DNA of 64,000 bases. Origin: Flagellimonas amoyensis. Its GTDB lineage: Bacteria > Bacteroidota > Bacteroidia > Flavobacteriales > Flavobacteriaceae. The notes beneath the pieces are model-generated. The model saw only the letters and a list, made by a program, of their open reading frames with translations. It was not told the origin of the DNA and did not search any database. The stretch covers positions 62,001 through 126,000 of the forward strand of contig NZ_QBUK01000011.1 in assembly GCF_003058265.1 (NCBI RefSeq). Direction: 5' to 3'. Shown here piece by piece: positions 37,557-45,674 of the stretch; the first letter of the stretch is position 1; each line of letters starts with the position of its first letter. The position numbers were made by a program, and so were the translations under genes.

Positions 37557-38158
37557 ACTTCCATTTGTTTTAGTTGCCGTATGTCTTCTTCCGTATCCAC
37601 ATCAAATCCTCCTCTTTTGAAGTTCTCCGTACAAAAATCAAATCCTTCCAAATGCATCAGTTTCTTGGCACCTTCGTCTCCTTTCAAATTCAACAAGAGC
37701 GAGAACGCTGTTTTGCCAAAAATGGCCGGCACCCCACTATTGTTGCCATACCGGGAATAGGTGGCTTGGGGGTTTTGTGTCAATTGTGTGTGTATCAGTT
37801 GATGTAAATTTTCCAATTCCAAAAAGGGCTGATCGGACACTAAAAACAACACATGATCTAATTCATTTTCTATTGCCAAGGCGGATTCCAGACCTATTTT
37901 TATACTGGATGCCATTCCTTGTTCCCACCCTTCATTGATCACCACGTTATATCCTTCAGTATCAATTTTTTCTTGAATATCCTTCAAATTTGCGCCCAGC
38001 ACCAATATATTGGTTCGGAACCCCAACAAATTGGTGTTGTCCATGGTGTGTCCCAAAAGTGTTTTCCCTTTAAATTCCACTAGCTGTTTAGGTCGCCCCA
38101 AGCGAGTGGATCCTCCTGCCGCCAAAATCACGACCGCTATGTTTTCTACTGGACTCAA
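37553..38158 (-). CDS. MocA/MobA-like molybdopterin nucleotidyltransferase
   Basis: 201 residues. The NTP-transferase signature VILAAGGSTRLGRPKQLVEF is at the N terminus and FLVSDQPFLELENL carries the metal Asp. Features favour the MocA branch (CTP-dependent, making molybdopterin cytosine dinucleotide) over MobA: the L-G-R-P-K-Q pattern and the neighbouring xdhC gene. If so, the operon supplies cofactor to xanthine-oxidase-type enzymes, which are not in this window. The branch assignment is inference. Confidence 0.85.
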   Translation of the reverse strand: MSPVENIAVVILAAGGSTRLGRPKQLVEFKGKTLLGHTMDNTNLLGFRTNILVLGANLKDIQEKIDTEGYNVVINEGWEQGMASSIKIGLESALAIENELDHVLFLVSDQPFLELENLHQLIHTQLTQNPQATYSRYGNNSGVPAIFGKTAFSLLLNLKGDEGAKKLMHLEGFDFCTENFKRGGFDVDTEEDIRQLKQMEV

Positions 38159-39309
38159 ATGGATATTTTTTGGAATTGATTTTCAGCAATATCATGAATG
38201 GGCTCCGCTTTTTGTTTTAAAGGTCGGCCCCCTGTATGGGTCAACACACTTTGGATTTCGGCCAAAATGGACAATCCGATTTCCGCTGGGGTTTCCGCGC
38301 CGATCTCCAACCCAACGGGTGCATGGATCTTGGCCAAGTCCTCTTTCGAGACTTGAATGCCATCTTCCGCCAACTCGTTGAGCATGCGATCATATTTTTT
38401 TGATGGCCCCAGAATCCCAATGTAAGGTATTTTGGGTTTCTCCAGCAATAGCTTCAGTACACTAAGGTCATAGTTATAGTTGTGGCTCATGAGCACAAAA
38501 CAGCTTTGCTGATCTATGTTGATGTTCTTCAACGTTTCTTCCGGCTTGGTGACAATGACTTGGCACGAGCCTACAAAACGTTCTTTATTGGCATGGGTTG
38601 GGCGACCATCGGTCACCGTTACTTTCCACCCCAAAAGTTCGGCCTGCTGTGCAAGAATTTGGGCATCATTGCCTGCTCCCACCAAAACGAGGTTCACAGG
38701 AGGTCGATGAATCTGGATAAACGCATAATACGGTTTACTCCCTAGTGCTATTTCCACAAAGCAAGATGTATTTTGTTTGATGGCCTCTTCACTTTTTGAC
38801 AGCAATGCCCTGTGCAGGTCATCATTGATTTTCTCACTGAGAGATCCATTCCCTGCATCTGTTACCAATACTGTCCCCAATTGTTCCTGTTGTTTATCCA
38901 AGTCAAAAACAACGGAGATGGCCAATGGGTCCGCTCTTCCAACCACTTTCTGCAAAAGTTCGCAGGGATTATTTTCATCAGCATAATCCATCGGCTCAAA
39001 AAGTACCTGGATGATTCCGTTGCAGCCCAACTGTGCCCCGATTACTGCATCATCTTCATCGCTGGTATCATACGTGACCAGTTTGTTTTCTTCCCGATCT
39101 AAGGCATAAAGTGCCTTTCTGAGTGCATCCCCTTCCAAGCACCCTCCACTGATGGCCCCTGTGATATTTCCATACTCGTCCACCAACATCCGTGCTCCGG
39201 CCCTTCGATAGGATGACCCTTCGACGTGCACCACTGTGGCCAAAACACATCGGACATCTTGTGACCTCAACTCCGAATAGCGTATTAGTATGACATCCAG
39301 CTCCCTCAT
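38155..39309 (-). CDS. XdhC/CoxI family cofactor maturation protein
   Basis: 384 residues. The N-terminal YRRAGARMLVDEYGNITGAISGGCLEGD block and the NAD-binding-like LVLVGAGNDAQILAQQAELLGW are the two halves of XdhC/CoxI proteins; EIGAETPAEIGLSILAEI near the end is a family signature. XdhC binds molybdenum cofactor, helps its sulfuration by a cysteine desulfurase and loads it into xanthine-dehydrogenase-type apoenzymes. The gene is joined to the desulfurase gene upstream and the nucleotidyltransferase gene downstream by 4-base overlaps, which fits that pathway. Confidence 0.92.
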   Translation of the reverse strand: MRELDVILIRYSELRSQDVRCVLATVVHVEGSSYRRAGARMLVDEYGNITGAISGGCLEGDALRKALYALDREENKLVTYDTSDEDDAVIGAQLGCNGIIQVLFEPMDYADENNPCELLQKVVGRADPLAISVVFDLDKQQEQLGTVLVTDAGNGSLSEKINDDLHRALLSKSEEAIKQNTSCFVEIALGSKPYYAFIQIHRPPVNLVLVGAGNDAQILAQQAELLGWKVTVTDGRPTHANKERFVGSCQVIVTKPEETLKNINIDQQSCFVLMSHNYNYDLSVLKLLLEKPKIPYIGILGPSKKYDRMLNELAEDGIQVSKEDLAKIHAPVGLEIGAETPAEIGLSILAEIQSVLTHTGGRPLKQKAEPIHDIAENQFQKISI

Positions 39310-40460
39310 AACACCACTGTTTTTAGTTGGCCAACGACGGTCTTGATCTTAAAAACTGCCTTTTGAATGTCATCCAGGGTGGTGCTTCGTCCGGTGCTGA
39401 TGCGTAAACTTGCCAAAGCATCGACATCTTCCATCCCCATGGCTTTCAATACATGTGATGGGTTCACTTGGTTGGAGGTGCAAGCGGAACCGCGTGATAA
39501 GGCCAAGGTATTCAAATGACGGAGCAATTTTGTCCCATCAACGCCTGCAAACGACACATTTGTGGTATTGGGCAGCCTTTCTTGACCGTGACAATTTATG
39601 GTGACCCCTTCCAAGTCCAACAATCCCTCTTCCAATCGGTTTCTCAAATCCAACTGGTTTTGATGGTATTCTTCAAGGTGGGCACTTGCTATTTTACATG
39701 CAGCACCAAATCCTACTATCCCAGGAACGTTTAGGGTCCCAGGTCTCACCCCTTTCTCATGGTTCCCTCCAAAAAGATGCTTGGCAATCGTTGTATGGTT
39801 GTCCTTGTTCATGTATAGGACGCCTACACCTTTGGGTCCATAAATTTTGTGTGATGAAAAAATGGCCATGTCGATTCCCAGCTCTTTGAGGTCCACGGGG
39901 ATTTTACCGACGGCCTGTGTGATATCTGACATCAGTGCCACATGCTTTGCATGCACCAGTTTTGATATGTTCTTGATAGGATGGACCAATCCGGTTTCGT
40001 TGTTTGCCATCATAATGCACACCAACAGAGTTGATGGCAATATCACTTTTTCCAATTCCTCCAAATCAATGTTTCCCTGTTTGTCCACTCCTAGATACGT
40101 GACCACAAAACCCTGTCGCTCCAAGGCTTCCATGGTTTCCAATGTGGCCTTGTGTTCCGTACCGCAGGTAACGATATGGTTTCCCTTGCTTTTGTTCGAC
40201 ATACAAAAACCAAACAAAGCTAGGTTTATCGCCTCCGTCGCTCCCGAGGTAAATGTAAGCTCAATGGGCCTACAATTGACCAACCGTGCAACTTGCCCGC
40301 GTGCATTTTCAACCGCATCGTCTGCAGCCCATCCAAACGAATGGTCACTGCTTGCATTTCCAAAACTCTCCGTAAAAAAAGGGATCATGGCCTTGACCAC
40401 ATCAGGCTCAACTGGTGTGGTTGCATTAAAATCCAAGTAAATTTTATCACTCAAAACCAT
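39306..40460 (-). CDS. Cysteine desulfurase (NifS/IscS class), first gene of the cofactor operon
   Basis: 384 residues. PLP-binding Lys205 is in SSHKIYGPKG and the persulfide Cys327 in SRGSACTSNQ, the group I pattern with a flexible loop. TSGATEAINLALF and ANNETGLVHPI are further class V aminotransferase motifs. The enzyme takes sulfur from cysteine. Its position, 4-base overlapped with xdhC and upstream of the rhodanese-fused moeB, suggests it serves both the MoeB rhodanese/MoaD relay and the final sulfuration of the cofactor rather than general iron-sulfur assembly; no iscU or suf genes are adjacent. A 13-bp inverted repeat lies just upstream of the ATG. Confidence 0.93.
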   Translation of the reverse strand: MVLSDKIYLDFNATTPVEPDVVKAMIPFFTESFGNASSDHSFGWAADDAVENARGQVARLVNCRPIELTFTSGATEAINLALFGFCMSNKSKGNHIVTCGTEHKATLETMEALERQGFVVTYLGVDKQGNIDLEELEKVILPSTLLVCIMMANNETGLVHPIKNISKLVHAKHVALMSDITQAVGKIPVDLKELGIDMAIFSSHKIYGPKGVGVLYMNKDNHTTIAKHLFGGNHEKGVRPGTLNVPGIVGFGAACKIASAHLEEYHQNQLDLRNRLEEGLLDLEGVTINCHGQERLPNTTNVSFAGVDGTKLLRHLNTLALSRGSACTSNQVNPSHVLKAMGMEDVDALASLRISTGRSTTLDDIQKAVFKIKTVVGQLKTVVL

Positions 40461-40463
40461 AGG

Positions 40464-40497
40464 AATTGCGTTATGTACGTACGCACATAACGCAATT
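40464..40497. promoter_or_regulatory. 13-bp perfect inverted repeat, candidate ModE-like operator
   Basis: AATTGCGTTATGT (40464-40476) and its exact complement ACATAACGCAATT (40485-40497) flank an 8-base centre, 3 bases upstream of the desulfurase ATG. The CGTTAT...ATAACG core resembles recalled enterobacterial ModE boxes, and a ModE-type regulator is encoded at the other end of the operon. Being inside or next to the ribosome-binding region, it could also act as an mRNA hairpin. Confidence 0.65.
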
Positions 40498-40641
40498 TAC
40501 TAATATTGTGGATTCTGTGCATACATTTTTCAAACCGTTTGCCGAAGGCCAAGCCATTTACTCCGGAATTGAAAAATGGCCTGAACGTATCGCCATGTTC
40601 GACATCCAATCAGAATTCATCGCCTTTCAACAAGGGGCTTA

Positions 40642-42072
40642 TCAGTCCCACAAAACTGGCAGAAGAAAATAAATAAAAAGGGCCATGACGATTATTGATA
40701 AAACATTCATGAAAAAGCCACATCTTACCATATCCGGAATCCTTAGGTATCCTGACCCAAAAACCACTGCATTCGGAGGAGTGGCCACGGGCAACATGAA
40801 TGCACAGGATGCGGCAGAGGTACAAGCCACCATCAATACGAAGGGGTCTATCCCCAAGGTAAGGGCCAAAGGTGCCAAAACCGGAAGCATCATGGCCGTT
40901 GTGGCGAGATTTGATGTGACCTCTGTCAAGAAATTGATACAAGTGATGACCAACAATAACAAACCTAACAGTGGTAATCCATCAAAAAAGGCCATTTGTG
41001 CACCAATATAACTTGCTAGACCTGTATCTTCGAAACCCTTTGCAATGGCCATCCCTCCCCCAAAAAGTAGAATAATGCCCCATGGAATCTGCACAGCTTC
41101 TTCCCAACGCAGTATGGAGCCTTTTTCTTTTCCTGCAGGCAATGCAAAAAGCACCACTGCCGAAGCTATGGCTATGATGGTATCGTCCATGGCCGGAATG
41201 AAATACTGAAGTAAAAAGGAACGGGAGATCCAACAAAATGCAGTGAGGACAAATACCCCAAGAACCATCCTTTCTTGCCTACCCATTGGCCCAAGTTCCT
41301 GTAGAAGTCTGTTAATTTCCTCTTTACCTCCTGGAAACCTTCCCTGCCTCAAGGGATAGGCTACCCTGGTAAGGTAAAGCCAGGCCAAGACAAGTAATAT
41401 TGTAGCAACGGGAAACCCAAATTTCATCCATTGCCAAAAACTTACATCCACGCCATATGTTTTTTGGACAAATCCGGCAAAAACAAGATTCGGGGGCGTA
41501 CCTATCAATGTAGCTATACCACCAATGGAAGCAGCATAGGCAATGGCCAGCATCAGCATCTTACCAAATATCTGGTTCTCGTCCTGTTGGGTGGTGGGGT
41601 TGTCCTTTAATTGACTGATAATGGATACTGCCATGGGCATGACCATCACAGTGGTAGCCGTATTGGAGATCCACATGGAAAGAAAAGCCGTTGCGACCAT
41701 GAACCCAAGGACAATGGTATACATGTTGGTCCCTATGAGCTTTATGATATTCAAGGCAATCCGCCTATGAAGGTTCCATCTTTCAATTGCAACCGCCAAC
41801 ATGAACCCTCCCATATAGAGAAAAACATACTTATGTCCATAACTGGCGGTGGTTTCCCCTAGGCTTATCGTATCCAACAAAGGAAACAGAATAATGGGCA
41901 ACAGTGCCGTAGCGGCAATGGGCAATACTTCCAAGACCCACCAAACACCTATCCAAACCGTTGCGGCAAGCAGATCCTTTCCTTGTTCGGAAAGGCCATC
42001 GCTCTCAAAAAACAAATGGATCAGGACAAAAAGTAATGGACCAAGGACAAAGCCCAAACGTTTGTAGTGCAT
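40642..42072 (-). CDS. DASS (SLC13) family sodium/anion symporter
   Basis: 476 residues, about 11-12 transmembrane segments. The first signature SNTATT (in MWISNTATTVMVMPMA) and the second TSNLATT, plus FMLPVATPPNAVVFGSG near the C terminus, define the divalent anion:sodium symporter family. Members carry C4-dicarboxylates, citrate or sulfate-like oxyanions; the specificity is not clear here. It lies on the same strand 181 bases upstream of the cofactor operon and downstream of the second glycan locus, from which a terminator separates it. Link to either neighbour is unproven. Confidence 0.9.
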   Translation of the reverse strand: MHYKRLGFVLGPLLFVLIHLFFESDGLSEQGKDLLAATVWIGVWWVLEVLPIAATALLPIILFPLLDTISLGETTASYGHKYVFLYMGGFMLAVAIERWNLHRRIALNIIKLIGTNMYTIVLGFMVATAFLSMWISNTATTVMVMPMAVSIISQLKDNPTTQQDENQIFGKMLMLAIAYAASIGGIATLIGTPPNLVFAGFVQKTYGVDVSFWQWMKFGFPVATILLVLAWLYLTRVAYPLRQGRFPGGKEEINRLLQELGPMGRQERMVLGVFVLTAFCWISRSFLLQYFIPAMDDTIIAIASAVVLFALPAGKEKGSILRWEEAVQIPWGIILLFGGGMAIAKGFEDTGLASYIGAQMAFFDGLPLLGLLLLVITCINFLTEVTSNLATTAMMLPVLAPLALTLGIDPFVLMVACTSAASCAFMLPVATPPNAVVFGSGYLRIPDMVRCGFFMNVLSIIVMALFIYFLLPVLWD

Positions 42073-42106
42073 TATAGTACGAGTTGTTTAGTTAAATGTG
42101 CAACAT

Positions 42107-42148
42107 AAAAAAGGGAGCCTTCCAACCTATGATCGGGGTTCCCTTTTT
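42107..42148 (-). terminator. Terminator after the second glycan locus
   Basis: A 12-base-pair stem (42107-42119 region with 42137-42148, one G-U pair) including A/T-rich ends closes with a T-run on the minus strand, shortly after the RIFT-barrel gene stop at 42162 and before the DASS gene. Confidence 0.75.
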
Positions 42149-42161
42149 AGATTTTTTGTTT

Positions 42162-44813
42162 TTAATCGATAGGCTCCTCGTCCAACCAATACAACAAATA
42201 AGGAATGTTATAGGCATGTGTCCAACCAAATACCCGTAGTCCCTGATTGGTCTGCCAGTTGGTAAAGCGACCCTTACTTTCTGGGAGGTTTGAAATCTTC
42301 ACCAAATCGTCACTATATGCAACCGCATTTTTGTAATCTTCCGGTTTTTGGGGCAATTCCCCTATTTTAAGGACTTCTGCCCTAGCCAGTGCCTCATTGA
42401 GGTATACTTTTTCACCACTGTACTCGTAACCGATCAACAAGGGGTATATGGTTGCCAGATAGGATTCCATTTCGTGGTTCAGTGGAGGTACATCCCTTAC
42501 CCATCTTGCATGATTGATCAGGGCTTTCTTCACTTTTTCATCGCCAGTGATCTGCTGGTACTTATACAGCCCTTGGGCCACATAGGTCTGGCTATATCCA
42601 TACCTGTCCAATAGCAGGTTGCCCCCTTGCCTTTCTTGCAGTTCCAGCATGGTATTTACCCTTTCATCCAACTCATCCTTATACTTGTTGAGCTTGGTTG
42701 CATCATAAAGTTCAACAAGGTTAAGCACTGAAAGGTAAAGTCTTCTTCCTCTTAGGTCGTGGTCTCCCCAAATACGATTGATATAGGTATCTCCGGTCAT
42801 TTTGGCCACTTCAAGGGCCCTATGGTCTGCAGCAAGATAGTAGTCCGCTATCCATCCCTGGATCCAAACGTGTGCACTTAAAAGTGCATTCCAGTGCTCA
42901 TTGGCATGTCTTCTTCCGATACCTAAATATGGTGTGGACTCTGGCTCATCTTCATAGTTCCAAAAATCGATGGCATCATTTATTTCACCATAATAGGTGC
43001 GCTTACGCGGCCAATGGATATTGTCCACATCCATGGTATGTCTACTCATGGCCTGTGCCAAATTGAAGAACTTGGGGTCTCCCGTCCGCATAAAATTGGT
43101 CCAGAGCATAAAATCGGTCGTTGGCTCATTATTGGTCCACATGACCCATCTACCATTGAAAAAATAGGTCTTGCCGTCCCCATAATTGAATATGCCATAC
43201 CATGGTTCGTTCTCTTGGTTATAGGCCCACCATTGGTATTTGTATTGCAATGCATTTTCAAATTCTGGGTGCTTTTCAGAGAAAGGTGCCATATTTCCAT
43301 ACACCTTGGAACCGGTGTACCATTCTGGGGAAGCATGTGCCACGGGTGAATCCAATACATAGTCCATTTTCTCCCCTACTTCTTCAGGGGAATCGTTCTC
43401 ATGGAAATAGTAGATGAATTCCGTGGTTTTGGTAATGCCCTGGGCAAAATTGCCGAGCATTTCACCATCACTCTCCGTGTTAGCCCGGGCAAAGCTTTTC
43501 GGGCCATTTTCCTTGGGCCATATGCTTCCCGTCAATGTGGACGTCGAAGCGTCCAACTCTATCCCTTTGGGATATTCCTTCAAAAAGTTCTTTATCCCGA
43601 CACCGATTCCTCTTTTCCCATCGGAAACATTTATCCATCCCTTTGCTTTTTGGGTTTGGGCCACGTTGGCTCCTGTTTTGGTCACGGTTGCCTCAAAATT
43701 TGGTTGGGGCTCGTTCCCTTTTTGACCATCTTCTTTTTTGAAACCACTTAAATAAAGGCTTCTCATGCTTGGACTTTCTTGAGCTTCGGGACCCTTCTGT
43801 AGCAATTGGACGGCATCACTACCATTCATCGCAACTTTTTCTATAACGGTCTTGGCGTTCCCATCCTTCCAATCCCCATCGTACATAGGCATGGAAACAC
43901 TCACATTGGCATCCAAATGGTATTTGAGTTGCAGACCTACCCCTGCAATCTGGTCATTGGGCTGTGTCCATCCCGGATCATCAGCTGTTTGTTCGGACAA
44001 GATTTTTTTGTTCTGCGTTGCTATGTTCGCATGCTGACCTTCCTGAAGTTTATGTTTGTCCGGAATACCGGTATAGGTCATGGTATGAAGCACTTTAATG
44101 TAGCTTTTGCCAGCATAGGTGTGCAACCAAATGGAGAAGGGGGAGATGTTGTTGTCTGCCCTATTGTAGGTATACGTCCCTTCCACCCTAAAAATGGAAT
44201 GCATAGGTCCAGAGCCTTTTTCTCTAAAGACCTCATTGATGACAGCTTTGGATGCATCTATGCCCGCATCGTCCAAAATATCAAAGAAAGACCCCCGGTT
44301 TTCCCCTTTGGAAGATCCTATCAATTCGTTTTCGGTAAACTTCCCATCTTGATCAGAATCCAGATATACCTCATCCAAAAAACCGTTTCCTCTCTTGTGG
44401 ATGGAAAAAGACAGCGGTCCCGTGTTCACATCTATTCCCCCTTGCGGCCTCATGTTATTGGTGGATATGATTTTTTCCTTTGGAAGCATGGGCACAACAC
44501 CATCCCCATATTCCAGCACATAATCGGATCCTTCTTCGGAAAAAAAGAATACCCATACCCATTTGATGCTTTCGTCTATGGGTCCCCAATTGGTAACCTC
44601 TGTGGTCTGGCACGGAATCTCCATACCTTCGGCAGTCAATAAACGTAGGTTGTCCGCAGAGTAGAGTTCCCCTTTTGGGAAAGGGATCCCCAAGGTTATG
44701 GGCGCACCTTTTTTATTGTTCTCTATGGTAATACTTAACTGTTTGCCTGGTTCTGGTTTCGCACAGGACTTTAGCAAGAAACATGCGAGCAGTACTGTTA
44801 TGATTATTCTCAT
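42162..44813 (-). CDS. PcRGLX/YetA-like RIFT-barrel lipoprotein
   Basis: 883 residues with a type II signal (LLKSC). The region after the lipobox, ITLGIPFPKGELYSADNLRL then TTEVTNWGPIDESIKWVWV, matches the N-terminal RIFT-barrel of exo-rhamnogalacturonan lyase-like (PL26) and YetA proteins. The middle and C-terminal parts are rich in Trp, Tyr and Gly and include helical (alpha/alpha) segments such as WNALLSAHVWIQGWIADYYL and YVAQGLYKYQQITGDEKVKK, as in a toroid. It probably degrades or binds an acidic or sulfated glycan outside the cytoplasm. It is the last gene of the SusC/SusD locus. True lyase activity on pectin is doubtful, as no uronate pathway genes are present. Confidence 0.75.
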   Translation of the reverse strand: MRIIITVLLACFLLKSCAKPEPGKQLSITIENNKKGAPITLGIPFPKGELYSADNLRLLTAEGMEIPCQTTEVTNWGPIDESIKWVWVFFFSEEGSDYVLEYGDGVVPMLPKEKIISTNNMRPQGGIDVNTGPLSFSIHKRGNGFLDEVYLDSDQDGKFTENELIGSSKGENRGSFFDILDDAGIDASKAVINEVFREKGSGPMHSIFRVEGTYTYNRADNNISPFSIWLHTYAGKSYIKVLHTMTYTGIPDKHKLQEGQHANIATQNKKILSEQTADDPGWTQPNDQIAGVGLQLKYHLDANVSVSMPMYDGDWKDGNAKTVIEKVAMNGSDAVQLLQKGPEAQESPSMRSLYLSGFKKEDGQKGNEPQPNFEATVTKTGANVAQTQKAKGWINVSDGKRGIGVGIKNFLKEYPKGIELDASTSTLTGSIWPKENGPKSFARANTESDGEMLGNFAQGITKTTEFIYYFHENDSPEEVGEKMDYVLDSPVAHASPEWYTGSKVYGNMAPFSEKHPEFENALQYKYQWWAYNQENEPWYGIFNYGDGKTYFFNGRWVMWTNNEPTTDFMLWTNFMRTGDPKFFNLAQAMSRHTMDVDNIHWPRKRTYYGEINDAIDFWNYEDEPESTPYLGIGRRHANEHWNALLSAHVWIQGWIADYYLAADHRALEVAKMTGDTYINRIWGDHDLRGRRLYLSVLNLVELYDATKLNKYKDELDERVNTMLELQERQGGNLLLDRYGYSQTYVAQGLYKYQQITGDEKVKKALINHARWVRDVPPLNHEMESYLATIYPLLIGYEYSGEKVYLNEALARAEVLKIGELPQKPEDYKNAVAYSDDLVKISNLPESKGRFTNWQTNQGLRVFGWTHAYNIPYLLYWLDEEPID

Positions 44814-44833
44814 TATATATTAGGTTATTCGGT

Positions 44834-45670
44834 TTACAGACATAGTGCAGCTGCACCCAAAATGGGTGAATCCACCAAATCTGATGTTTCAATTTTAAAA
44901 TGTTCCAGTTGTTTTTGATAGGCAAATGATTCCAGAGCATCCATTACGGCATCCTTGAAAAAGGGATACGCATTGCTGATGGACCCTCCAAGAATGATCA
45001 TCTCGGGCGCAAACAGATAGAGAATGGCCTTTATGGCCTCTCCCAAATGCTTTCCATATTCCTTGAATGCCTGCAGGGACAAGGAATCTCCTTCCAATGC
45101 ACTGTTGAAAAGTGCTTTGGCAGATTTCCCGTATGTGTCTTCAAAGAAAAAACTACCCGTAAAATGCTCCATAATGCCATTTTTATAGGGAAGCATGCCT
45201 ATTTCCCCTGCTCCGCACAAAACACCATTGTACAGCTTGTTGTCTATTAAAATACCCATGCCTAGTCCTGTACCTAGGGAAAGTGCTACACAGTTGGTAT
45301 GTTGTTGTGCTTTTCCAAAGTATTTTTCTCCCAGTGCAAAACAATTGGCATCGTTGTTTATGAATACGGGGACCTTATATTTTTGATATACCAAATCCTT
45401 CAAGGCCACCTTGGTCCACGCAGGAATGTTCTGCACATCGTATACTATACCTGACCCTGGGTCCACCACTGCCGGGACTCCAATTCCTATGGCTTCCACC
45501 GTATCGGTCATGGTTTCATTGATGGTTTCAAACAGTTTGTAAAGCGTTGCTTCCACTGAATCGTTCCGATCTACTTCCACCAAATGGCTTTTCATCACTT
45601 TACCGTTGACCACTCTCCCTGCCTTCATGTTGGTACCTCCAATATCAACCCCTATCAATTCCTTTTGCAT
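44834..45670 (-). CDS. ROK-family sugar kinase, variant without the zinc motif
   Basis: 278 residues. ATP- and sugar-binding ROK elements are visible: GVDIGGTNMKAG at the start, FINNDANCFALGE (catalytic Asp) and LSLGTGLGMGILID. The usual E-x-G-H and the C-x-C-G-x-x-G-C zinc motif are replaced by GAGEIGMLPYKNG and EHFTGSFFFE, so this is a divergent branch. It probably phosphorylates the sugar brought in by the permease encoded 4 bases upstream. Context with a deacetylase suggests a hexosamine or hexose substrate; this is inference. Confidence 0.88.
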   Translation of the reverse strand: MQKELIGVDIGGTNMKAGRVVNGKVMKSHLVEVDRNDSVEATLYKLFETINETMTDTVEAIGIGVPAVVDPGSGIVYDVQNIPAWTKVALKDLVYQKYKVPVFINNDANCFALGEKYFGKAQQHTNCVALSLGTGLGMGILIDNKLYNGVLCGAGEIGMLPYKNGIMEHFTGSFFFEDTYGKSAKALFNSALEGDSLSLQAFKEYGKHLGEAIKAILYLFAPEMIILGGSISNAYPFFKDAVMDALESFAYQKQLEHFKIETSDLVDSPILGAAALCL

Positions 45671-45674
45671 GGGA

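Noticed and set aside
40466-40672. A 68-codon plus-strand frame between the desulfurase and DASS genes
   Set aside because: It starts inside the inverted repeat, overlaps the 3' end of the DASS gene on the other strand, and has no domain or ribosome-binding support.
43806-44642. A 278-codon plus-strand frame opposite the RIFT-barrel gene
   Set aside because: Antisense shadow; the sense strand has a lipobox and a family match, while this translation has none.
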